Assembly: GCA_008802785.1 (NCBI GenBank)
Contig: VUYT01000004.1
Coordinates: forward strand, 372,001-436,000
Length of the DNA stretch: 64,000 nt
Direction: 5' to 3'
Source of the DNA: Symmetrospora coprosmae
Taxonomy: Eukaryota > Basidiomycota > Cystobasidiomycetes > Symmetrosporaceae
Of this stretch, positions 41,942 through 52,312 are shown one piece after another. Each line of letters begins with the position of its first letter. Positions within the stretch are counted from its first letter, which is position 1. A model generated the notes under the pieces. It searched no databases. It was not told the DNA's origin and saw only the letters and a list, made by a program, of their open reading frames with translations. The position numbers were made by a program, and so were the translations under genes.

Positions 41942-43262
41942 TTACGGATCGCCCTCGTCCCAATTCTTGACTTGACTCTGGAGGTATCTCGTGTCGACTC
42001 CTGAAGCAGATGCCGCTTCTGTATCGAGGTAGAGAATGCGCATATCCTTGCTGTTCGAAACGAAGTTAAAGTAACTGGCCGAGACTGCGAGATGCGACGA
42101 CGCAAAGTCAGCTACGATCGTGACCACCAAGGAGGGTAGGGTTGAGCTCACTATAGTGCGGCAGCTTCTCCACGAGGTCCGTCTTTGTCGCCTCTCTGAG
42201 GAAGGCGTTCTTGTCGTCGACCTCTGCGACTGCCCGGAGGCCAATGGCGCCCATTGCAAGCGGGCGCTCCTGAGTCGCAAACTTGTCATGGAAGGACTTG
42301 ACCTTCTCGACGTAGGCACCGTTGACGAGCTTGTCTGCAAAGTACGAGAAGCCGACGAGGTCGATCCGCCCTTCCGTGGGCAGGTACTTTTCCCAGTCAG
42401 CCACGGCGGCGGCGTTCCCGGGCGCCCACCACATCTGCGCGGAGACAGGAGTCAACGTCTCCTCGGCAGCTTGCATAGGTAGTGCATTGCGCTCATACCT
42501 TCGTAGACGGACTGAGCGTGTCCAGAGCGGCGACCATCACCTTCCAGGCTAACTTGAAATCATCGACGGTGCCCCCGTAGATGTTTCCGCCCTCTCCAGA
42601 CTGGTACCAGTCGGCTTCTACAGCGAATTTGAGCCATACAGGGTTCCCAGTCTTGGCAGTGAATACCGCGCATTGCTGGCCGAATGGTATCCCTCGGTTC
42701 AGACGCGCAATGTGACGCTACACAACGGTATAGGTCACTCACTTTCGCAATCTGTTCGGCTTGCTGGGTATTGTCCGCGGTAAAGCCCCACCACCCCGTC
42801 TTGATCATCAAGTCCAGCTCGAGGATCGCCCCGGCCTGCTTGACATCCTCAAGGATCGGGAGGACCTGCGCGGCATCCCAGAGGGTCCCGTTTTCAACCT
42901 GAGCGGTACTACCGCGGAGCGGAAACTTGGTCTTTGCAAGTGTGTTCAGCGGGACGAGTGCCTTCTCCTCGTCATCTACCATTGTTAGTGTTTCGGTTGC
43001 GGGTCAGCAGGCCGGTCCACGTGCAATGAAAGGGAGCGCGGGGATGAAGGGCGATCCGCTTACTTGGATAGATGCCTACGAAGACGCCGTTCTTCTGGAA
43101 ATACTGCTTGCCACTCAGACCGAAAGAGCTGGCAATGTCATCACGAGCCCCTCGCCTGACCAGAGCGACTGGAGCTGAGGTCGGGGCGGCCTGGGTCAAG
43201 GGGAGGGCGACCGCTGAAAGCGCCGCTACGATGGTCAAAGATAGGGACGACACGACCAGCAT
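41942..43262 (-). CDS. Secreted TIM-barrel glycoside-hydrolase-like protein
   Basis: Five exons (43262-43064, 42975-42743, 42675-42499, 42434-42152, 42111-41942) give 353 aa. A signal peptide is clear (LSLTIVAALSAVALPLTQA, cleavage near residue 25). The barrel-like text resembles family GH26: GVFVGIYP near the start, ILELDLMIKTGWWGF, NPVWLKFAVEADWYQS (like RxxHEMNGxWYPW, with the Glu kept), DFKLAWKVMVAAL, KMWWAPGN and GRIDLVGFSYFADK. At the strand expected to bear the second catalytic Glu I read PLAMGAIGLRAV, without a Glu. So it may be a non-catalytic relative or a different family. It lies 343 bp downstream of PRO2 on the same strand and is convergent with the HHE gene. Confidence 0.72.
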
Positions 43263-43605
43263 TTTGACGAAGGAGATGTATGAGGGAAGCGTGTAAATAC
43301 GAGAGAGCGTGGGGCGGCTGCTGGAGCTCGCAGGAGGTTGCGAGAGCGCAACGCAGAGCAGCAGGGTTGCGCTGATCGTGGCCTGCCATCAAGCGCAATA
43401 GCAGCGCAAGGAGGATCCCATTCGCACATTCAGGCGCCAGCTGCGGTCAGCCTGGGAAACTAGTGCGGATCGTCAGCGCATCAGTATCGCCCTTGTTGGA
43501 CCGACTCGGACCCGGACTCGCTGATGCATCCCCATATGTCACGCAGAAGGCAGCCGGCCGTATCCGATGGAGCCGACACCGATGCATTACGCACGCTATC
43601 CGCTT
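43263..43605. other. Intergenic, promoter of the secreted hydrolase-like gene
   Basis: A 343-bp stretch between two minus-strand genes; no other feature was seen. Confidence 0.4.
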
Positions 43606-45201
43606 TCACAAGATGCCGCCAGCCAGCGGGAGCGCCTCGTGCAGGTATTTTTTCCCTCCTGCTCCGCCAAATTCCGCCTCAATGTGCCCTTGCTCCGCAT
43701 CGCTCTTGACGACGTACTTGTAGATCATGAGACCCTCGAGGCCGACTGGACCCCTCGCGTGCGTCTTGCCGGTGCTGATGCCAACCTCTGTGCCAAAACC
43801 GTACCGGAAGCCGTCGGCGAACCGTGTAGACGCGTTGACATACACACCCGCTGCGTCGATCGCACGGCAGAACTGCTTTGCCGTGTTTTCATTCTCTGTG
43901 AGAATGAGATTTGTGTGCTTGGACGAGTGCGCGTTGATGTGCACAATGCCCGCTGCGAGATTTGGGACTGCGAGGATGGCCAGGTCGAGCGAGAGGAATT
44001 CGGTGTCGTAGTCAGCCGGATGCGAGAGGACCAATTGTGGCTTGTAGGACGGCTGTTCCGAGAGAGACGATAGCGCAGAGAGGGAGGCGGGATCGCAGCG
44101 GAGCGTGACGCCCGCTTTCAGCAGCCCTTCCGCTACGATTGGCCAGGATGTGGCGAGTTGACTCTCGTGCACGACGAGCGTCTCGAGCGCGTTGCATGCG
44201 GCCGGATATGAGATCTGGCAATCGGCACGCAGCATCAGCATGCCCGCCCCGCTACATCAAAGGTGAAGTCGCACGGCCTGCTCACTTTCGAGTCCACAAT
44301 GACCCTGGCTGCCTTTGCCGGATCGGCCTCCTCGTCCAGGTAGGCCATGCAGATCCCGTCTGCGTGACCCATGACGGGGATTCGCGTCGAGTTCTGTATG
44401 CTCTTGACGAGGCTATTGCTGCCTCGCGGGATGACGAGGTCGATGTAACGATCCTGCTGCAGGAGCAACGAGATCTCGTCCCTAGTCGCGACTGTCTGGA
44501 TGTATGCGGACGGGATGGATGTCCGAGATAGCGCTCCCTGGATCACGCTTGTCATGGCTGCTTGCGTGTGCAGGGATTCTTTGCCGCCTTTCAGGATGGC
44601 GGCGTTTCCGGACTTGATGGCGAGCGAGGTGATATTGACAATGACTTCTGGACGGGCTTCGAAAATCACGAGGAGCACGCCTATAGGGCCTAGGTAATCG
44701 TACAAGGCTCTAATTAGCGCAAGCCTGAAACCCCGCGATAAGGCCAGGCGCTTACACGTCACTCTGTGCAGGGTGAGCCCTTCGTCCAGCTTGCGCGCAT
44801 ACGTCGTCTGTCCCGCTGGGTCATCGAGGTTTGCAACATCCGCGACTCCTTGAAGCATGTCGTCGAACTTTGTCGGTGATGACTGCAAGTCCAAGCGTTT
44901 CAGGAGCGAGCTCGACATTGTCCCTGCGTCGACTTGTATCCGGGCGGCCTGCGGGCGAAGGAAAGCTGTCAGCATTCGCGCCGAGCGGCTCTCGAGCACA
45001 AGGCAGACGCACATCCATGTCGAGCGCATTCGCTTTCAGGATGTCCTCCTTCGCCGCGAGGAGCGCCTCGCGGACGAGCGAGAGGGCCCTGACTCGTTCC
45101 GACGGTGCATCCTCGAGAAGCTGGGCGGCATCGAAAGCTGCTTTTGCGGACTGAGCGACGAGCTCTGCCTGATTCATGACGGGAGCGCTACCCGTGGACA
45201 T
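43606..45201 (-). CDS. PRO2: Gamma-glutamyl phosphate reductase (proline biosynthesis)
   Basis: This enzyme reduces gamma-glutamyl phosphate to glutamate semialdehyde with NADPH, the second step from glutamate to proline, in the cytosol. Four exons (45201-45013, 44948-44756, 44689-44286, 44214-43606) give 464 aa, typical for fungal Pro2. Visible hallmarks are AKEDILKANALDM, CPIGVLLVIFEARPEV (the family signature), SGNAAILKGGKES, DLVIPRGSNSLV, MGHADGICMAYLD, then ISYPAACNALETLVVH with the catalytic Cys, VHINAHSSKHTNLILTEN, VYVNASTRFADGFRYGFG and GLMIYKYVV near the end. It is divergent from the 45575 gene across 373 bp. Confidence 0.97.
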
Positions 45202-45574
45202 GCTGGCAGCCGGGAAGATGCTTCGCAGACAGATGGGGACAAGAAAGACGAAAAGTGTCTGTCCTCTGAGGGAGCTCGGTCACCGCGAGTGATCGAGGCA
45301 CGGAGGTCCGCCGAAGCAGAGGTGGTCTGCCAGTGGACGATGCTGACGCTCGAGTCTGTGTGCCTGAGGGCGCGCTCCTGCCAGGTGTGACCGGAGTGAG
45401 AGGCAAGGAGACTGTGCATGCGCACTGGGAGCTCACTCTCCTCTTCCTGCCAATCAGGAAGAGACGCGCTCACATTGCCACTGCGCGTCAACTTTGCGAC
45501 AGCGACATGGACAGTTTCGTCGAGGCAGTATAAGCAGCACAGGCACACAATCACACGCTAAAGACTCGCTGAGG
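45202..45574. other. Divergent promoter region of PRO2 and the 45575 gene
   Basis: A 373-bp stretch between opposite start codons. No TATA box or gene was recognised. Confidence 0.4.
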
Positions 45575-48500
45575 ATGACAGGATCTCCCCCTGCGGCGGT
45601 GCACCTCACGCAGGCCGAAGTGCAGCTCGACCGCCTTCTGGCGCTGCCCCTCACTGGAGCCGACGAGGTGGACGCGAGCGAGGAGCAGGACCTGGCCAGC
45701 TTCTATAGCCGCAGCAGAAAGGGCAAGCAGCGCGCAGTAGAGCAGACCAGCATTGCAGATGAGCACGCAAGCGATGCTGGCGTTGCCGCACAGCTGGCCA
45801 TGGGTGCGGAGCGAGACGAGCGGGAGACGCGGGCCATTGCCCTGTTCTGCGAGCTCTGGGAGGGACGAGGCGCGGATGAAACGGCAACCTCTGTGGAATT
45901 GGATGCGGCAGCACAGCCTGCACATACAGGATTGCTCATCGATTTCGACGCGTCCGATGGGGAAGATGCAGAGGGGCCGGCAAAGAACACGCTCCTGGAC
46001 TGCTGGACGACCTCAGCCGCACGTGAGCCAGAGGCGCCGGAGCCGCCTGCTCTTTCTCTTGCGCATGCTCGAGCACGAGCATCCACAGACTCGGAAGATC
46101 AGGCTGCTCGGCCGGAAGGGTGCAATGGAGAGGTAGAAGAGGGACGAGAGGGTCGCTCGTCTCTCTCCTCTGCGACGCTCGCCCCTAACCGAGACATCAC
46201 CTACCAAGCCGGAAGCGGACGCCTGAGCACTCCAGCCAGCAACGACACTGAGCAGGTGGGGCAGCAATAACCAGCTCCGTCCTCTAGGCCATGTGTGCAG
46301 TCATGCTGACATCCTCTTATCGTGATCTTCAGCTTCCGAGTGACCGTTCTAGCCGCGCAGACCCCCTCGACGGAAGCCGCGACCTCGACGTCCAGACATC
46401 TCTTCGGGAGAAGACGATGGGACTGCCAACAATCTCAACGCAGCCACCCTCCTTCCGACCGTTGCAGTACGCCCGTAAATCGTCGCAAGCCAAGGGCGCC
46501 GCAAGCAGTTCAAGCTCTGCAGTCAGGAAATCGTTCAGGGCGTATCAGCACTCCTCTTCGTCGACAGCTCGTGGAAGTGGCAACCGAGAGCCAGTAGCGC
46601 GGTCGGTTTCGCACGATGAGAAGGAGGTGAGCTGGCTGGATCACCATGACTAGTTCATCACGTCTCGGTTGCGCTTGAGTAAGCTGAGCCGAGTGAAACC
46701 TCTCGCCTCTGCAGAGCGAGCCAGATTACTCCCCCGGTAGCAGCGACGGGATGCCCGCCTCGCACGCTCGCCTGAATGATAAGAAGTACAGCAACGGCAC
46801 TCGTGGCGCATCCCCTCTTTCGACTCCGGCTTCTCTCCAACACGCGGAAGCAGGCCAGCCACCGGCATCGACCGCCGCTTTCAGCCGCTTCGTCTGGCCA
46901 GAGGACACGCCGGAGAGTGCCATTGACGAAGGCAACGCAGATGACTACGCATATCGTTACGAGACGGAGTCAGACGCGTCTGGCGAGACCGCTATTAGGA
47001 CGGACGTCGTTGTCTCCAGCCGGAAAGCTACTGAGACGGCAGAGCAAGGCGCTCGGCAGTGGGGAGCAGCGCCAGAGCGGTCGAGCTCCGCAGGAAGCGA
47101 CGCGTCAAGTAGGGCCGTCTCTGCGACTTCTGCTGGTAGGGACCAGGAGCGGCGCCAGCACGTCGCGGACGAGAACACGTACACAAAGCGAGAAGAGGAG
47201 CAACCCTCCCTCATTCGCCCAGTTCTGCAGGGAGGTCGCGACCTGGGAAGCATCGGAGACGAGACGCCCGTGCTCGACAGCGCTTTCACTGAGGCAGGCG
47301 ACGGAAGCAAGAGCAGCTTCAGCTCCGAAGCCTTTGTCAACTCGATGCGCGCCTCTTCCAGGCACGAGGCCAAGGCGGACGAGCCGACGCTGCTCGACGG
47401 TGGCGGGAAGGAGAACGAGGAGAGAGGAGAGGAGGGCGGCAGGAAGGTCGCCCTCATGGAAGGCCTGGGTAATCTTGAAGGGGGGTCGGCACACGTGGCG
47501 GCTCCCGCGTTGGAGGAAGCGAGAGGAGGAGGGGAGAGCAGAAGAGAGGAAACAGAGGGAGCAGGGAAAGGCTGGCGCCAGTCAACCGTCCTTGTAGACG
47601 CAGGCCAACCTCGGACTGCGCATGCTGCAGCGCGTGGACCGGAAGAGAATGACGTGAGCGGCAGCAGCGACATGTCGCTCTCCAGCGGTCCGTCAGTTTC
47701 AGCCACAAACGCAATGAGGGCAGTCCCTGCGAGTCACAATCCAGCGCACGGCAGCAATGTACACAGAGACCACCATACCAAGCCAAGTGCACGGGACATC
47801 ACGCAGAGACTGGACTCTAGCATCGCCGCCATCCAGAAGGTGCTGGATTCGCTGGATCTGTCGCTGAACATCAAGCCTATCTCGCCGAGCAAGGTCGAAG
47901 CGGCCCAAGTAGCGGAACTCACGGAGACTGCGAGCGAGGCAGCGCCTACAGAGTGGATGCCAGCGGCAGAGGCGGCCTACTCCACCACCGAGCTACCCGT
48001 CGCGAGCTTGAATGAAATCGGACAGCATCCGCCCGCGCCAAACGGGAAGGGCCAGCCCGCTGGTCGCTCTATCGAGTCGTACCCGGTCATGGTGCCGAGC
48101 GTATCGCCCACATCGCCAAAAACGATACTCTCAAGTCCTGTACCGCCAACGTTGTCGGCTTCAAGCCGTTCCTCGCCGACAGACATCCCATTGAGCCTTG
48201 TCCATCCTCAGCCACGCCAATGGCGCTCGTTTCAGACTGCCAAGATGCTCGAGGCCAGCGTCAGTACCGGCGGTACGCAGCGTAAGAGGGAGGAGGACGA
48301 GGAGTACCGCGCGCCGACCCCGGAGCCACTACCAGGCATCGTTGATCCAGCATACGAAATGGAGTTCGAGGAGGCTCCAGTCGATATTTCCGCGAGGGTG
48401 CCCGCAACGGCCGTGACCAAGGGAAAGAAGGAGACACTCGCTGAAGACAGACTCAGCGATCCGGAACCGACGGCAGAGAAGGCGCATAAACCGCTCGGGG

Positions 48501-49708
48501 AAATGCGAATTGTTGGAGCAGCAGCAAGAGCTGAGAAGCAGCAGCAGGAGGCTGAGCAGCGCGAGGTCGAGGCGCTGGCACAGTCGCGGGGAAATGGCAC
48601 GAAAGGCTCGTTGCCGGATCCTGCATCAAGCGGACGAGGTCACACGTCAACTGATGATGATCGCCGTGGGGAGGACATCAAGCCGTTCCATCACGGTCCG
48701 GGCATCGCTCTTCGAGCTCGCACGCTTGAAGACATCTGCATCGCGTCCTACGAACCGTCCGTCTGGCTCAAGTCAGACCGCTCCTTCGTCGATGCCAGCG
48801 CCCCATCCCGACATCTGGGCTTCAGCTCTCGCTCGCCTTCGCCCGTTCTGAATGATACGATCTACCCGTCGACTTCCCCGCCTGCCTCAGCCTCCTCCCG
48901 CACTCCATCGCCGCCTTCCAAGCTGGCACAGCTCAAGGCGGAATCGTGGATCTACACGACCGCACCCGGGCCACGCTGGGGAGGCAGCCTCAACAAGAAG
49001 GGGCCCAACCAGGCTGCTCGGCGCGCTGGACTGGGCCAGGCAACTATGTCGCTGCGAACAAATGGAGGCGCGGCGCCCGTCCGGCAGTGGAAGAGCTTCA
49101 AGAGCAACAACTCCGATGCTCAAGCGAGCGGGGACGGCGGACCAGCGAGAATGGACTACAGCCGCGCCGATACGCTCACCCGCGACCCGGCAGCCAACGC
49201 TGAGCGTGTGTGGAAAGAGACGAGGGAGCGTCGAGGCATGCATGGCGGCGATGCGGAGAGGGAGAGACAGGCGAGCATTGAGCGCGAGAAGGATTACGAG
49301 GACAGGTATGGAGCTGTCGCGCTCGCGAGCTTTGTCGACCGGCCCAAGCCCGCTGCGCCCGAGTGGACGATCGAGTCCTCTACGCCGTCGGACATCACGA
49401 GCAGCAGGATCCGAGAGACCATGGCAGGGACAGCGAGAAGCCGCCAGAATACTGGCGGGTCCGGCACCTGGGTCCCCGCTGGTCAGAGAAATGGCGTCAC
49501 CCCGCTAGGCAGCATCATGGCGCACCACACGCCCAGTCCGGCTGTACAGTCGCTATCGCACGACGAGCTCGACTTCTTCGATCAGATCATGGCGGACTCC
49601 TTTACGCACGCCGATTCCGCAATGGCATCTAGCAGGGCGCCCCGCCCAGCTCAGACGGCCGCTTCCGAGGACGAGCTGGACGACTTTGACAAGCTGTTGA
49701 ACGCCTGA
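45575..49708 (+). CDS. Large disordered protein of unknown function with a duplicated acidic C-terminal motif
   Basis: Three exons (45575-46255, 46333-46626, 46715-49708) give 1,322 aa. Phases are all zero and the frame stays open, so the gene is real. The N-terminus has a short helical part (LTQAEVQLDRLLALPL) and an acidic stretch with LLIDFDASDGEDAEG. Most of the rest is Ser/Glu/Pro-rich and likely disordered. One predicted helix stands out (DITQRLDSSIAAIQKVLDSLDLSLNI, 47796-47873; quoted in two parts, DITQRLDSSIAAIQKV and LDSLDLSLNI). The end holds two copies of a short motif, HDELDFFDQIM and EDELDDFDKLL, about 45 residues apart. KSDRSF, SWIYTTAPGPRWGG and RQWKSFKSN/RQWRSFQTAK also look like repeated linear motifs. 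It could be a scaffold or cytoskeletal adaptor; no family recognised. Confidence 0.75.
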
Positions 49709-50610
49709 GAGCGCGCTGGACACAACAGATCACGATGAAGCCAGTTACCGCATGTGTACAGTCACGACCCTGACCTCTTTTCCGCTGACCCTCTCCGTCA
49801 CGGCCACCACATGCGCGCACTCCAGGCTCCGGATCTCACAGACCGAATGCTACCTTTTCTTTCTATACCGGAGGCGTCCTCCCCGTTTGTGAACATAGTA
49901 ATGCAATGCGTGCCTGTCTGTGCTGCAACGCCTTTTTCGTTTGGCCATATCCAGAACCCGAGAAGACACTTCTGCGCATCATGCAGCTGGCCGCGGACAG
50001 CTTCTAATCCGCACGACTGCCCTCTCTGCGCGATGACACGACTGCAGGCGGCGCACGAATGCGAAGACAGCCTTGGAACTTCGGAGTCGCTGTGCGACGG
50101 TCACTTGGGTCAAAGCGGCTGGCTCCGTGCGGTTCTCGAGTGACTCAGAGCATCCGCCCTCTTGTGCGGTTGTCGCGGCTTCCAAGTTGCGGAGGCGGAC
50201 CCAGCTTCTTCAGAATAGAGATAGAGGATCTCTCTCCCCGCGCCTGATGCGACGAACGAAGCACACTGAGCGAGCTGAAAGTAAATAACGAATCTGCCTT
50301 GAGCTGCTCCTGACGAGACGCCAGCCGATCCTGCCATCGGCGGCGGAAGAGGCCCGAGCCCTGCCCGGCTGTCAGACAGGAGGTCGAAGCGCAACCGCCA
50401 CCATCCGCAGTCGCATTCTTGGGTCAGTTTGGGCGTCTTGACGACGGGCCGACTGACGCTCGCCCCTTCGCCCTTCGCCCTTCGCCCTTCGCCTGTCTGC
50501 CCTTTCTCTTCGTCTCGTTCAGCTTGACTGCCCAAGTTTGCACTTCTCGCCCATCACCATCACCCTCTCTTGACATTCACCACCACCAACACCACACAAC
50601 AATAGCCAGC
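49709..50610. other. Intergenic, promoter of the GPI-protein gene
   Basis: A 0.9-kb stretch. A CGCCCTT tandem repeat lies at 50461-50492, and the last 60 bp before the ATG are pyrimidine- and CA-rich, as in strongly expressed fungal genes. No gene seen. Confidence 0.45.
50461..50492. repeat. Tandem CGCCCTT repeat
   Basis: About four head-to-tail copies of the 7-mer CGCCCTT lie some 120-150 bp upstream of the GPI-protein start codon. Confidence 0.8.
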
Positions 50611-51682
50611 ATGCGCGTCTCTACCTTCGCCACCAGCCCCGTCGCCCTCCTCGCCCTCGTCCAGCTCGCAGCAGCAGCGTGGGTTTGGTGCCCGACGCAT
50701 AGGGGATGCTCGACAGGCCGTTCTCGGAGTGGACTCGCGACTGATGTATAGACCTGCTCCTCGTGTCAATCCACAGCGTCATCCAGTCGCCTCCCTCGCT
50801 CGTCACTTGGTGAGTGGTGCCAGTACCATATCATCTGGCCCTATTTGGCTGACCCACCGCTCGCACCCCTCCTCGCAACCTCAACAAACAGCCAGCCGGC
50901 CGCCATCAACTGGAGCGACGCACCTGCAGGCGACATCTTCCTCTCGGTGATTGAGGGAGGCAACCCAGCCTCGGCCAACCTCGTCTCGTTCCCGACCCAG
51001 TCTGGCTCGTCCGGCTCGTACACCTGGAACGTCAATCTCGCTGCGGGCACGTCCATCACGCTCAAGCTCGTCGACTCTACGGCGAGTGTTAATGCTCGCT
51101 GTGCACCCGATCCACAAGTCGTCGCTTCCAACCGAGCTGACATGGTGTTATGCAACCCAAACAACAGGGCCAGCCCGCTTACTCGAGCCCCGTCACCATT
51201 CAAGCCGGCTCGAGCACCGACTGTGTCGGACAGGAGCCTTCCGGCGCCGCAGGTAGTGCCGGCTCGAGCGCAGCCTCGTCGGCCAGCTCCCTCCAGTCGT
51301 CGGCCTCGTCCGGCGCATCCTCGGCCGCCGCTGGCGCCACGTCGAGCGCCTCGTCCGCTGCGTCCAGCATCTCATCGGCCGGCTCCAACGCCCTCTCGAG
51401 CGCATCGAGCGTCGCCGCGTCCGTCACCTCTGCTGCGTGAGTGCCTATCTTGAGCGCGTGTAGCCTTCTCCTGGCTGGAATCATCGCTGACCCATCCTCC
51501 GTCCGTACCCCCAAAACAGCGGCAGCAGGATCTCGAGCGCCCTTGGCGGAGCTTCGTCTGCCGCTTCGTCGGTCACGTCTGCTGCTGCCTCGGGTGTCAC
51601 TGGTGCAGCGACCCTCAACAAGGCCGCCGTCTCTGCCGTCCTCCTCGGTGCCGCCGGTGCTGTCGGTGCCCTCATGGCCTAA
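50611..51682 (+). CDS. GPI-anchored Ser/Ala-rich cell-wall protein (Kre9/Knh1-type N-domain)
   Basis: Five exons (50611-50678, 50777-50809, 50892-51087, 51168-51436, 51520-51682) give 242 aa. A signal peptide opens it (ATSPVALLALVQLAAA). The mature part starts IQSPPSLVTCQPAAINW, then FLSVIEGG, SGSSGSYTWNVNLAAGTSITLKLVDS and GQPAYSSPVTIQAGSSTDC; this single Ig-like domain is the Ser-Thr-rich GPI-anchored family found across basidiomycetes. A Ser/Ala stalk of about 110 residues follows. The tail (LNKAAVSAVLLGAAGAVGAL) is a GPI attachment signal. It should sit at the plasma membrane or wall; the stalk is likely O-mannosylated. The 33-nt second exon restores the conserved SPPSLV(T/Q)CQP motif, which confirms the splicing. 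Confidence 0.88.
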
Positions 51683-52312
51683 TTTGCTTGCTGGCCGGGC
51701 TTTCTGGAACTGGCATGGCAGTTCATCTGTTGCACAGTCTTAGACAGCGGCCCTCCTTCCCGCATGCCGCAGTCCCTTTCCTTCCCTTCGCATTCGTGCT
51801 CGTTCGTTCATACTTCTTCGCAGACCTAGACCTCTGTCCACCTTAATAACACATCTCGTATTGCTGCAATCTGTCGGTGAAGCCTTTGCGCAGATATCAT
51901 CGAGAGGGAGCGGGATTGGAGAAGGCAGGTTGTGGCGGAGCGGCTCCCTAATTGCACAAGGCGGTCCAGCGCCATCTTTCGACACCTGTAGCTCTTGAAC
52001 TCTCGCTAAGGTACACAAAGGATGACTTGCACAATCCGAGCAGAATCGAGAGACGGTTGCTATGCACAGTGATTCAAAGCCAGAACAGGAGCCAGATGCC
52101 GAACCAGACGGACAGATTGAAGGAGCCTCTCGTGAAGGCAGAGGAGAAAGAGTCGAATGGGTATAGAGCTGACAGGATCGCATGCCCGCGATTGTGAGAG
52201 CGGAGGAAGCGCACGCCAGTTCCCTGACGCTGCTTCCGGTATCGAGTGCATGTGTTGAAATGGGAGTGCGGCGGATTGGGAATTGCTGGTGATGACCAGA
52301 GAAGCGCTGCCC
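51683..52312. other. Intergenic between convergent genes
   Basis: A 630-bp stretch between the 3' ends of the GPI-protein gene and the RING-like/RRM gene. No gene or repeat was recognised. Confidence 0.4.
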
